NCBI GenBank assembly: GCA_965276815.1 | Contig: CBDIBE010000007.1 | Span: forward strand, 186,001-250,000 | Source of the DNA: JAVVHH01 sp965276815 | GTDB lineage: Bacteria > Pseudomonadota > Alphaproteobacteria > Acetobacterales > Acetobacteraceae | Length of the DNA stretch: 64,000 nucleotides | Reading direction: 5' to 3' | Shown here: positions 51,829 through 59,556 of the stretch, one piece after another | Layout: each line of letters begins with the position of its first letter | Numbering within the stretch: position 1 is the first letter of the stretch | Notes under the pieces: generated by a model | The model's database searches: none | The model's input: only the letters and a program-made list of their open reading frames with translations | What the model was told of the DNA's origin: nothing | Made by a program: the position numbers and the translations under genes

Positions 51829-52071
51829 ATGATGCGCCACATGACCATGAAGCGCACGCCCCGCCCCCGCGATCCCGTCCAGTTAGGGAAATTGATGGTG
51901 GATATCATGACCGGGCAGGTTCCGGATGCCGTGGACGATGGAAAGGACGCCGGAGCCGCCGCCATGGGAAGGAAGGGTGCTGCGGCCCGAGCTGCCGGGA
52001 TGACGCCGGAACGGCGAGTAGAGATTGCTAAGAAGGCAGCAGCTAAGCGCTGGGACGGTGGCAAGCTCTAA
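51829..52071 (+). CDS. Small basic conserved protein
   Basis: An 80-residue protein (start 51829; ATGs at 51832, 51841 and 51847 are alternatives) with PRDPVQLGKLMVDIMTGQVP then MGRKGAAARAAGMTPERRVE and IAKKAAAKRW. The second part is the basic GRKGGxxRAxxMTPERR-type motif of small proteins often annotated as RNA- or DNA-binding in alphaproteobacteria; their role is unknown. Its stop overlaps the stop of the next gene on the other strand. It is cargo of the transposon. Confidence 0.65.
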   Translation: MMRHMTMKRTPRPRDPVQLGKLMVDIMTGQVPDAVDDGKDAGAAAMGRKGAAARAAGMTPERRVEIAKKAAAKRWDGGKL

Positions 52072-52604
52072 AAGGGAATCTCGTCGTCCAAGTCGCCACC
52101 TTTCGGCGCATCCCACGATGCGCCGCCGCTGCTGCGAACGTTTTCGCTGAACGACTTCGGCTCTGCTTTAGCTGGCGCAGTATCCCCGCCCCATTCGGAC
52201 AACGCCCACCCCGTAGCCCGGCTGTTCGTAAAGTCGTCGTCGCGGGAGAGGAACCCGGACAGGTTTGCGACCGGGTCTCTGCCGCCCACCTGAATGCCGC
52301 GCTCCTCTAGGCGTTTCAGGATTTGCCTGGTGGGCAACGATTGGCCAGTTTCTCGTAGGATTTCCTTGGCGGCTTGAGTGGCAAGCGCCACAGCACCACC
52401 AGCGCTTCGTGGCTTGCCGTTTTCGTGCTGCGTGTCTTCAACCTCATAGACGGCTGCCATCTCAACGTAGGCTTCCGTCTTCGCGATACGTGATTCCAGC
52501 GATGCTACTTGAGCCTGTGCACGCGCGAGTTCCGCTCGCATCCGCCGGATGTCCGACCTAGCGCGCTCTATTGGCGTCACCGCCTGTCCAGTCCCGTCGC
52601 CCAT
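52068..52604 (-). CDS. HARE/winged-helix-like protein with coiled coil and SSB-like C-terminal tip
   Basis: A 178-residue protein in three parts. Residues about 10-50 (IERARSDIRRMRAELARAQA then VASLESRIAKTEAYVEMAA) form a coiled coil. Residues about 70-135 (AAKEILRETGQSLPTRQILK, LEERGIQVGGRDPVANLSGF, TGWALSEW) match the HARE/winged-helix pattern seen in chromatin and restriction proteins. A flexible Ser/Gly-rich linker then ends in GGDLDDEIPF, close to the DDDIPF tip of single-stranded-DNA-binding protein, which recruits RecQ, RecO, PriA and other repair proteins. No SSB OB-fold is present. The ATG at 52604 is within a GCCCATGGGC palindrome; the upstream open frame looks spurious. A role in transposition or in controlling the R-M genes is inference. 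Confidence 0.65.
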   Translation of the reverse strand: MGDGTGQAVTPIERARSDIRRMRAELARAQAQVASLESRIAKTEAYVEMAAVYEVEDTQHENGKPRSAGGAVALATQAAKEILRETGQSLPTRQILKRLEERGIQVGGRDPVANLSGFLSRDDDFTNSRATGWALSEWGGDTAPAKAEPKSFSENVRSSGGASWDAPKGGDLDDEIPF

Positions 52605-52711
52605 GGGCCATGTGTAAACCCTCCATGGGCAACTTGCCAGCAAAAACCAGTCGCACCCATGGGCCACGTACGCGACAAAGCTGCACGGCCTGGGCATAGC
52701 CCATTTGGGCC
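52599..52711. repeat. Repeated CCATGGGC motifs upstream of the HARE-like gene
   Basis: GCCCATGGGC at 52599-52608, CCATGGGC at 52623-52630, CCCATGGGCC at 52656-52665 and the related GCCCATTTGGGCC at 52699-52711. Copies begin 22 and 34 bases apart. They overlap the start codon and leader and could be operators. Confidence 0.45.
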
Positions 52712-52786
52712 GCGACTGAGGTTCGCGATGAGATTAGGTATTTGCCCCCGCCGCGTATCGCCGACCAGCGGTTGGGGGATGAAGAA

Positions 52787-52827
52787 GGCCCGCCGCGTCC
52801 TTTCCTGAGGGGAAGCCGCGGCGGGCC
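52787..52827. repeat. GC-rich hairpin upstream of the tRNA-like gene
   Basis: GGCCCGCCGCG (52787-52797) pairs perfectly with CGCGGCGGGCC (52817-52827); inner bases TTTCC/GGGGAA extend the stem around a TGAG loop. It could be a terminator or an RNA structure. The rest of 52605-53032 holds only the repeats, the tRNA-like gene and the transposase promoter. Confidence 0.6.
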
Positions 52828-52852
52828 TGAGGTCGGCACCTTGCGGTGCACG

Positions 52853-52924
52853 GTGGTCGTAGCTCAGCGGTAGAGCGGGGGACCTGTACTCCCCTGGCCG
52901 TCGGTTCGAACCCGACCGGCCACC
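52853..52924 (+). tRNA. tRNA-like gene, anticodon-loop CCTGTAC (formally tRNA-Thr UGU), atypical
   Basis: All four stems pair: acceptor GTGGTCG/CGGCCAC (one G-U), D-arm GCTC/GAGC with loop AGCGGTA, anticodon stem GGGGA/TCCCC with loop CCTGTAC, variable loop TGGCC, and T-arm GTCGG/CCGAC with loop TTCGAAC. U8, the D-loop GG and the T-loop consensus are present. Oddities: position 33 is C instead of the near-universal U, position 73 is C (a His feature, with a possible G at -1), and the encoded 3' end is CAC rather than CCA. The anticodon by position is UGU. Its location inside a transposon makes it either a functional cargo tRNA or a tRNA mimic. Confidence 0.65.
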
Positions 52925-52993
52925 CACCGCGCGGCGAGGGCAACCTAGCACAAGAGAGACACGGAAGGAATCCTTCTCGTGACTGACTCTTAG

Positions 52994-53025
52994 TGCTTGA
53001 CGTCAAGCATTATGGGTCATATTGT
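52994..53025 (+). promoter_or_regulatory. Transposase promoter with 16-bp palindrome
   Basis: TGCTTGACGTCAAGCA (52994-53009) is a perfect palindrome containing the -35 TTGACG (52997-53002). After 17 bases comes the -10 TATTGT (53020-53025). The expected start site is at or beside the ATG at 53033, so the transposase mRNA may be leaderless. A repressor at the palindrome would block the promoter. Confidence 0.6.
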
Positions 53026-53032
53026 CATGGGC

Positions 53033-53875
53033 ATGAACAAGCTCTCCGGCGAGGTCCGCGCCCAAATCCTCGGAATGATGGTCGAGGGCGTTTCAATTCG
53101 GGCGATCTCCCGCATGACGGGCGCGAGCAAGAACACCGTCGTCAAGCTGCTGGCGGATGCGGGCGAGGCATTCAGCGATTACCAGGACCGCACCTTGCGC
53201 GGTCTCACCTGCAAGCGCGTCCAGGTCGACGAGATTTGGGCGTTCGTCTACGCCAAGGCGAAGAACGTCCCGACTGCGAAGGCCGCTCCGGAAGGTGCCG
53301 GCGATTGCTGGACTTGGATGGCGCTGGATGCCGATACCAAGCTGATCCCGTCTTACTATGTCGGCGCTCGTGACGCCTACGCGGCCCAGGCGTTCATCGG
53401 TGATCTAGCCTCTCGCGTGAAGAACCGGGTGCAGCTCACCAGTGACGGCCACAAGCCCTACCTGGAAGCCGTAGAGCAGTCCTTCGGCGCAGACATCGAC
53501 TACGCCATGCTGATCAAAATCTATGGCGACACGCCGGGCGAGGGCCGCTACAGCCCCGGCGAATGCACGGGCGTGGTGATGCGCCGGGTCGAGGGCCGCC
53601 CCGATCCCGCGCACATCAGCACCAGCTTCGCTGAGCGGGCTAACCTGACGCTGCGGATGGGATCGCGGCGGTTTACACGGCTGACGAACGCATTTTCAAA
53701 GAAGGTCGAGAACCACGCGCACTCGGTCGCGATCCATACCATGCACTACAATTTTGTTCGCATTCACCAGACGCTTCGCTGCACGCCGGCAATGGCGGCG
53801 GGCGTGACGAACAACCTTTGGGAGTTGGCCGACATGGTAAGGGTGCTGGAGGACTGGGAAGCGGCACACGCCTGA
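53033..53875 (+). CDS. IS1-like (DDE) transposase
   Basis: A 280-residue transposase. The N-terminal helix-turn-helix is EVRAQILGMMVEGVSIRAIS then RMTGASKNTVVKLLADAGEA. The catalytic domain has QVDEIWAFVYAKAKN (first Asp), VQLTSDGHKPYLEAVEQSFG (second Asp) and AHISTSFAERANLTLRMGSR (Glu), followed by THAFSKKVENH-like residues and TMHYNFVRIHQTLRCTPAMA. This single-ORF type is usually labelled IS1 family; it lacks the zinc ribbon of IS1595 enzymes. A TTG at 52997 also opens the frame, but promoter placement favours 53033. It is the presumed mover of the 51755-59574 transposon. Confidence 0.88.
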   Translation: MNKLSGEVRAQILGMMVEGVSIRAISRMTGASKNTVVKLLADAGEAFSDYQDRTLRGLTCKRVQVDEIWAFVYAKAKNVPTAKAAPEGAGDCWTWMALDADTKLIPSYYVGARDAYAAQAFIGDLASRVKNRVQLTSDGHKPYLEAVEQSFGADIDYAMLIKIYGDTPGEGRYSPGECTGVVMRRVEGRPDPAHISTSFAERANLTLRMGSRRFTRLTNAFSKKVENHAHSVAIHTMHYNFVRIHQTLRCTPAMAAGVTNNLWELADMVRVLEDWEAAHA

Positions 53876-53996
53876 CGCGCGTCGCTTTCATCGCTCATCC
53901 AGAAATGCTTGATGCAGCCACGCACCGCATCAAAGGGGATTCCTCCCTGGCATCGCCGGTGCTAGTCTTCCCTGATTCGGGCGAAGAGGACGCGAG

Positions 53997-54884
53997 ATGG
54001 ATGGTTTGTGTTCGGTAGATTCCAAATGCCCCCCAAGACTGGAGGCTGATTCTCTCGTCCACCCCAAGAATGGATTAAATGATCTTACAGCAAAAGAGTG
54101 GATCGCTCGCACAATATCCGTCTTCGTTCAGAAAGGACTAGGCAAGGCATCGACGGATGCCCGCATTGAGCGCCAGCATCCGGCCCCATTTTCTTTTCAG
54201 GATGTTTCCAGGTTCATTGAGTTTTTTACGAAAGCCGGGGAGCTTGTTCTTGACCCATTCTCTGGCGTTGGCTCGACGCTCAAGGCGTGTGCGATGACCA
54301 GACGGGCGGGGATCGGTGTCGAACTGAGCCCACGTTATGCGGCCCTAAGCCGCGAAAGGCTGGCTGTAGAACTCGACCCCGGCTTGCTAGCGCGCAGCGC
54401 GCTTGATGTCCGCGAGGGTGACATCCGGGTCGTGGCGCCGACGATCAAACGTGCGAGCGTGTCTTTCATCATCACCAGTCCGCCATATTGGAGCATCTTG
54501 AACAAGGTCGATCACAAGGCCCGACAGGAAAGGCTTGCGAACAGCTGGGACCACAACTACGGCAGCGATGAAGCTGACCTCGCACTGATAGAGAGTTACG
54601 ACGACTTTGTGTCTGAGCTTGGCGCGGTGTTCGACGCGCTATCGTCAACGCTGCGATCGAAACGATACATGGTGGTCATCGTGGGCGATTTTCGGAACAA
54701 GGACCGCTACCACATGTTCCACTCCGACCTTGCGTCCGAAATCGAGCGCCGCGGTTCGTTTGCCCTCAAGGGGGTGACAATCATCTACCAGAAATTCAAA
54801 CGTGTGTTTCCTTATGGCTACCCCCACGCGTTTGTTCCCAATATCCATCACCAGTACGCTTTAGTGTTTCAAAGGCGGAGTTAA
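53997..54884 (+). CDS. DNA methyltransferase, SAM-motif-first class (cytosine-N4 or adenine-N6)
   Basis: A 295-residue amino-methyltransferase. Motif X/I comes first (HPAPFSFQDVSRFIEFF, LVLDPFSGVGSTLKACAMTR, VELSPRYAALSRERL), and catalytic motif IV TSPPYWSILNKVDHKARQER follows, an order typical of gamma-type enzymes; TSPPYW is often found in N4-cytosine methyltransferases. GAGGA precedes the ATG by about 6-8 bases. The next methyltransferase gene begins 4 bases after its stop. Together with the split endonuclease downstream this forms an R-M system carried by the transposon. Confidence 0.85.
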   Translation: MDGLCSVDSKCPPRLEADSLVHPKNGLNDLTAKEWIARTISVFVQKGLGKASTDARIERQHPAPFSFQDVSRFIEFFTKAGELVLDPFSGVGSTLKACAMTRRAGIGVELSPRYAALSRERLAVELDPGLLARSALDVREGDIRVVAPTIKRASVSFIITSPPYWSILNKVDHKARQERLANSWDHNYGSDEADLALIESYDDFVSELGAVFDALSSTLRSKRYMVVIVGDFRNKDRYHMFHSDLASEIERRGSFALKGVTIIYQKFKRVFPYGYPHAFVPNIHHQYALVFQRRS

Positions 54885-54888
54885 GGCA

Positions 54889-55701
54889 GTGAGCGCGGTC
54901 GGCAGCAAGCTTCTGAACATGGATGTTTTGGACGGCTTTGGGCACGTCGCCGACGATTCGGTTGATCTCGTGATTGCCGACCCGCCTTACGGTATCCCCA
55001 AGAGCTTCGGCGGGCGTGACAGTTGGGACGGTATCGAGGGCTGGAAAGCGTGGTGCTGGCAATGGCTAGGTGAGTGCCGCCGAGTTTTAAACGAACGCGG
55101 CTCGATCATGGTCTACGGCATCCACAACAATCTCTGCTTCAACCAAGCGCAGCTATACCAACTCGGAATGCGATACAGGCGCCAAATCATCTGGCATTAC
55201 GACAATGGCTTTTGCGGTAACCGCACCCTGCGCGCGACCTACGAACCGATCCTGTGGTTCTCCAAAGGCGAGGACTACCACTTTGCGGAGATCAGGGAGC
55301 CTTACCGAAGCGCCGATCGCCTCAGGTATGAAATCAAGAAAAACGGCAAGGTCTGGCGCCCAAATCCCGAGGGGCGCCTTGCGGGAGACGTTTGGGAAAT
55401 CCCGACGCTCGCAGGGCGACGCTTCCGAGATGAACGGGTAGACCACCCTACGCAGAAGCCATTGGCTCTCTCGGAACGAATCGTGCGTCATTTTTGTCCG
55501 AGCGGGGGCGTGATCCTCGTACCCTTCGCGGGCTCAGGGTCTGAATGTGTCGCCGCGCACCGACATGGCCGCGCCTTTGTAGGCATCGAAATCAATGCGA
55601 CATATTGCAAGATTGCATGCGAACGGCTGGCCGCAGACGGATGGAAACCTGGAAGCCGGCTACGGAACGGCGCCAGGGTTGAAATGGCCGCCGGAGTGTG
55701 A
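54889..55701 (+). CDS. DNA adenine-N6 methyltransferase, beta class
   Basis: A 270-residue methyltransferase with motif IV first (DLVIADPPYGIPKSFGGRDS) and motifs X and I near the end (VDHPTQKPLALSERIVRHFC, GVILVPFAGSGSECVAAHRH). DPPYG and this order indicate a beta-class N6-adenine enzyme. It starts at a GTG with GGAG upstream and is coupled to the first methyltransferase. Its 3' end overlaps the convergent endonuclease gene by 42 bases. Having two methyltransferases of different classes suggests an asymmetric recognition site in which each strand needs its own enzyme. Confidence 0.87.
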   Translation: MSAVGSKLLNMDVLDGFGHVADDSVDLVIADPPYGIPKSFGGRDSWDGIEGWKAWCWQWLGECRRVLNERGSIMVYGIHNNLCFNQAQLYQLGMRYRRQIIWHYDNGFCGNRTLRATYEPILWFSKGEDYHFAEIREPYRSADRLRYEIKKNGKVWRPNPEGRLAGDVWEIPTLAGRRFRDERVDHPTQKPLALSERIVRHFCPSGGVILVPFAGSGSECVAAHRHGRAFVGIEINATYCKIACERLAADGWKPGSRLRNGARVEMAAGV

Positions 55702-55924
55702 TGCGCGCCACGTATCACCATCTGGCCACACGACTTCAACTGCATTGCCGTTGAGAAAGGCCGCCATCTCCTCCGATGGCTGCTCTGAGAATAGCACAAT
55801 CTGCCTTAAATCAGCCGCACTCACGTCATCGGGTATGTCGAAGTAAGCGTAGCCTCTGATCTGGCCAAGCGCCTTCTCTGCCTGCGCTCGTTCATCCGAT
55901 GGACTGCCGTCGAGCGTCTTTGCC
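55660..55924 (-). pseudogene. C-terminal part of the PD-(D/E)XK restriction endonuclease, cut off by IS21
   Basis: The minus strand encodes AKTLDGSPSDERAQAEKALG then QIRGYAYFDIPDDVSAADLR and ends with a TAG at 55662-55660. This is the part of a PD-(D/E)XK nuclease after the catalytic Glu. It joins in frame to 58457-59466 when the IS21 element (55930-58456) and one TCAAT copy are removed. Confidence 0.85.
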
Positions 55925-56028
55925 TCAATTGGCTTTGCTACCGAATGTTGGCCCAGAGTGCTGACGGATTTTGGCCCACCTGCCGTCCCTCAACCTAGGG
56001 TTTCCCTGATTCTGCCGGGGGGCTCGGA

Positions 56029-57570
56029 GTGGATTGGAACGCCAAAGTGGAATTGTTCGAGCAGCTTCGTCAGGAGCATGAGTTTGGTGTCGGCACGATC
56101 GCCGGTGTGGCGGCGAAATTTGGCGTGCACCGTCGGATGGTGCGGCAGGCGATCGCCGACGCGCTGCCGGCGCGTCGTCGTTATCCGGCCCGGGTCAAAC
56201 CGAAGCTGGACGCGGTCGCGGCGTTCATCGACCAGGTGCTTGACGAGGATCGTCGGGCTCCGCGCAAGCAGCGACATACGGCGCGGCGGATCTATCGCCG
56301 GCTGCTGACGGAGTTCCCCGATGCCGCGGTCGCGGAGTCGACGGTGCGCAATCACGTTCGCGCCCGCAAGCGCGCGCTGGGGCTGGTGAAGCGCGAGACT
56401 TTCGTGCCGCAGAGCTACGCGTTGGGCCATGAGGCGCAGGTGGATTGGTATGAGGCCTGGGCCGATCTCGGTGGCGAGCGGACGCGCCTGCAGGTGTTCG
56501 CGATGCGATCGATGGCGAGCGGGGCTGCGTTCCACCGCGCCTATCTGCACGCGACGCAGCAAGCGTTTCTCGAAGCGCATGAGCACGCGTTCGCCTATTT
56601 CGGCGGCGTGTTCCGACTACTGCGTTACGACAATCTGGCCAGCGCGGTGCGCAAGATCCTGCGTGGTCACCGGCGCGAGGAGACGGTCCGGTTCGTGGCG
56701 TTCCGCTCGCATTGGCGCTTTGCGGCAGAGTTCTGCACCCCCGGCGAGGGTCATGAGAAAGGTGGCATTGAGGGCGAGGGTGGCTATTTCCGTCGCAATC
56801 ACCTCGTGCCAGTGCCTGATATCGCCGACCTCGATGCGCTGAATGCGTTTTTGCTGACGGGCTGCCGCGCGGATGAGGCGCGGATCCTGGACGGGCGCTC
56901 GGAGCCGGTCGGTGTGGCGATGGTGGTCGAGCGCGATCATCTGACGGCGCGCCATCCGGACGGGTTCGACCTGGCGGACGTGACGTTTCCGCTGGTGGAC
57001 AAGCAGGGCTGTGTGCTGGTCAAGACCAACGCCTACTCGGTGCCGCTGCGCGCGGGCAGCCGGGTGGAAGCGCGCGTGTACCCGCTGCACGTTGAGATCT
57101 GGCATTCTGGCCGCCGGGTTGCCCGGCACGAGCGCTGCCATCGGCGGCGTCAGCAGGTGCTGGACCTGGAGCATTACCTCGACGTGCTGAGCCACAAGCC
57201 TGGTGCGTTTGCCGGATCCAAACCACTCGCCCAGATGCGCGCGGCCGGTCGCTGGCCACCTTGCTATGACGAGCTCTGGGAACGGCTGCTGACCCGGCAC
57301 GGCAAGCAGAACGGCACCCGCGCGATGGTGGCGGTGGTCGGTTTGGCTCGGGAGTTCGGTCATGACGCGCTGCGCGTCGCGATCACCACGGCGGTGTCGC
57401 TCGGCGCGTGCGATGTCGCGGCGGTGCGCTATCTGCTGACCGAGGCCGGGCTGCGCAAAAGCCAGCCTGCTGCGATCGATGTCGGCGACCTCGCCCGTTA
57501 CGACCGGCCGCTGCCGACGATGGCGGAGTATGACGTGCTGCTGTCCGGGCCGTGCGCGGGGACCGCGTGA
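56029..57570 (+). CDS. istA: IS21 transposase IstA, intact
   Basis: A 513-residue transposase starting at a GTG. The N-terminal helix-turn-helix is EFGVGTIAGVAAKFGVHRRM, the DDE domain has EAQVDWYEAWADLGG (first Asp), FRLLRYDNLASAVRKIL (second Asp) and HEKGGIEGEGGYFRRNHL (Glu), and the C-terminal beta domain includes NAYSVPLRAGSRVEARVYPL. Its stop overlaps the istB ATG (TGATG). Confidence 0.9.
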   Translation: MDWNAKVELFEQLRQEHEFGVGTIAGVAAKFGVHRRMVRQAIADALPARRRYPARVKPKLDAVAAFIDQVLDEDRRAPRKQRHTARRIYRRLLTEFPDAAVAESTVRNHVRARKRALGLVKRETFVPQSYALGHEAQVDWYEAWADLGGERTRLQVFAMRSMASGAAFHRAYLHATQQAFLEAHEHAFAYFGGVFRLLRYDNLASAVRKILRGHRREETVRFVAFRSHWRFAAEFCTPGEGHEKGGIEGEGGYFRRNHLVPVPDIADLDALNAFLLTGCRADEARILDGRSEPVGVAMVVERDHLTARHPDGFDLADVTFPLVDKQGCVLVKTNAYSVPLRAGSRVEARVYPLHVEIWHSGRRVARHERCHRRRQQVLDLEHYLDVLSHKPGAFAGSKPLAQMRAAGRWPPCYDELWERLLTRHGKQNGTRAMVAVVGLAREFGHDALRVAITTAVSLGACDVAAVRYLLTEAGLRKSQPAAIDVGDLARYDRPLPTMAEYDVLLSGPCAGTA

Positions 57571-58331
57571 TGAGCGATCTGCAGGAGCAAGCGATCCGCC
57601 AGCACTGCAAGACACTGCGCATGCCGACGATCGGCGGGCAGTTCGCCCGGCTCGCCGAGGCCGCGACACGCGAGGGTCAGACGCATATCGGCTACCTCGA
57701 GGCGCTGCTGGCGGCCGAGATGGAGGAGCGGGAGAGCCGGTCAATTGCGCGTTTGCTGCACGATGCGCGGCTGCCGCGGATGAAGACGCTCGACGAATTC
57801 GAGTTCGACCGCTCCGGCGTTGCAGCATCGCAGCTCCGGGCGTTGGCCGAGGGCGAGTATGTCGCCAAGGCCGAGCCGATCCTGCTGATTGGCGAAGCTG
57901 GCACAGGCAAGACCCATCTCGCGACAGGCTTGTGCGTCGCGGCCTGTCGCCAGCGGCGCCGGGTGCGGTTTACGACGGCGACGGCGCTGATCAACGAGCT
58001 GGCGGAGGCGGCGCATGCCAATCAGCTCAGTCGCGCGCTCGGTCGATGGGAGCGGCTCGACCTGATCTGCATCGACGAACTCGGCTATGTACCGCTCGCC
58101 GAAACTGCCTGCGAGTTGATGTTCCAGGTGATTGCCGACCGGGCGGAGAAGGCGGCAGTGATTGTGACCACCAATTTGCCGTTCTCGGAATGGTCGCAGG
58201 TGATCCCGAACCCAAGGTTATGCAAGGCGCTGATCGACCGGCTGACCGACCGTGCGCACATCGTCACCACGGGCGCCGATTCATACCGGTTCCGCCGCAC
58301 GACCGCTCAGCGCAAGACGGCAAAGACGTAG
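57570..58331 (+). CDS. istB: IS21 helper ATPase IstB, intact
   Basis: A 253-residue AAA+ protein with Walker A LIGEAGTGKTHLATGLCVAA, Walker B LDLICIDELGYVPLAETACE and sensor region LIDRLTDRAHIVTTGADSYR. It starts at the ATG overlapping the istA stop. With IstA it makes the element potentially active. Confidence 0.92.
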   Translation: MSDLQEQAIRQHCKTLRMPTIGGQFARLAEAATREGQTHIGYLEALLAAEMEERESRSIARLLHDARLPRMKTLDEFEFDRSGVAASQLRALAEGEYVAKAEPILLIGEAGTGKTHLATGLCVAACRQRRRVRFTTATALINELAEAAHANQLSRALGRWERLDLICIDELGYVPLAETACELMFQVIADRAEKAAVIVTTNLPFSEWSQVIPNPRLCKALIDRLTDRAHIVTTGADSYRFRRTTAQRKTAKT

Positions 58332-58456
58332 CAGGAGGACCCAAGCAAGACGCTCAGGGACGGTGCGAGCCTCACGCTCCGCGCCAGCCAGTTATCTACC
58401 GGGAGGTGGGCCAGAATTCATCAGCACAAGTGGGCCGGAATTCGTAGACACAGCCA

Positions 58457-59466
58457 TCAATAAGGAGTGCTATGTGCGGTCGCCGCGCTAAGCAATCAAA
58501 TGGGTTCTCAAACAGGTTGAAGCTAGCCGCCGCCAAAGTGGCTGCCATGCGCCGAACGAGCGCTTGGTGTTGAGCTGTACGGCGCTGCCGGAGGGCGATA
58601 TTGTCGGCGAGGTCCACAAGGGTTTGGCCACCCTCTGCGTAATTAGGTGTCGCCGCTATCGTCGCTGCTGTAGCCTCTTTGGGAGCAATCTTTCTGCGCG
58701 CAGGCGTTGCGCCGCGTGCAGCCATTTGTGAATTCGCCAGCTCGACGCCATCCTCCGCAACCACGGGAAAAGCGAGCGGGTAAGCAAGATTCTGTGACTT
58801 TATTATGTCGCCGACCTGAACGGCTATGCTCGGCAGAATCTTTACGGCATTGGCCGCGTTGGCTTCGCCGATCGCCAACTCCTGCCGGATCGCCTGGAAG
58901 TCCATCGCAGCGAGACGGCTTACCCGTCGGTATTCAGCGGCGCTGTCGTCCCTAGCTTCTAGCGCAAGCAGAAGCTTGCGGCTCTCAATCCCGGGGTTAT
59001 CGGAAACCAAACGCAAGAGGATACGGTATGGATGGCTCACCGTGCCGCCATCATCCTCTAGAATGAGCGCCAGCACGGCATCGCGCCACAGAGCATGGAG
59101 AGCGACGTGACCGACCGCACCAAGCACTTCTTGTCCCCGCTCGGTCACCTGCCAGCCGCCTCCTCGGTCACCGTGCAAGAAGCCGCAGACCTGTAGAGTC
59201 CTGCGCATTTCCCTGGCAACCGTCCGAGTGCCTTGACTGGACGGAGGCTTCTGTTGTTCCCGTAGCAGCATCTGCTCCACATCGCCGCCTGTGCGATCCG
59301 TGTACAATCCCGCTCGGGCGAGAGCCGCGCCGAATGCAGCATCGTCACCCAAAGCCACGTCGTCACCAATGACTGAAGCGGCCACCCGGAGCGCCTGAGT
59401 GAGCTTGTCTAGCAGTGCATACTGGTGCGGGAAATTCTTCACTATAGCGTCGCACGCCTCCCCCAA
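58457..59466 (-). pseudogene. N-terminal part of the PD-(D/E)XK restriction endonuclease, interrupted by IS21
   Basis: From the TTG at 59466 (GTG 59442 possible) the product has helical and winged-helix-like regions (LQVCGFLHGDRGGGWQVTER, VSHPYRILLRLVSDNPGIES) and ends in FENPFDCLARRPHIALLI just before the IS21. Joined to 55660-55924 the sequence becomes FDCLARRPHIALLIEAKTL, a canonical D-x(n)-ExK nuclease core; the rebuilt protein is about 424 residues. The present frame instead reads 20 residues into the IS21 end. It is convergent with the two methyltransferase genes of the same system. Confidence 0.82.
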
Positions 59467-59556
59467 GCGGCCGAGCCTACCCGCGCTTTATCGGACGGTC
59501 GAATCCGATCCTAATGCTTATTGGCGGACTAATTTCTTATTAGGCACGCAGCCAAC

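Larger units (their letters stand above)
55930..58456 (+). mobile_element. IS21-family element inserted in the endonuclease gene
   Basis: About 2.53 kb. The ends are imperfect inverted repeats: TGGCTTTGCTACCGAATGTT from 55930 versus TGGCTGTGTCTACGAATTCC reading inward from 58456. Inner copies of GGCCCA..GTGCTGA and TTTTGGCCCACCT-like sites follow at both ends. A 5-bp direct repeat TCAAT flanks it (55925-55929 and 58457-58461). It is distinct from the IS21 in mazF. Confidence 0.85.

Noticed and set aside
52853..52924. Calling the tRNA-like gene tRNA-His
   Set aside because: The discriminator C and G at -1 are His-like, but the anticodon loop is CCTGTAC and no GUG anticodon is possible without breaking the stem.
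53033..53875. IS1595-family assignment of the transposase
   Set aside because: An 8-bp duplication fits IS1595, but the protein lacks the N-terminal zinc ribbon and its motifs and GGTA ends look IS1-like; naming remains approximate.
58396..59466. Taking the 356-codon frame as an intact hypothetical protein
   Set aside because: Its last 20 residues are encoded by the IS21 end, and the true C-terminal part lies beyond the element.
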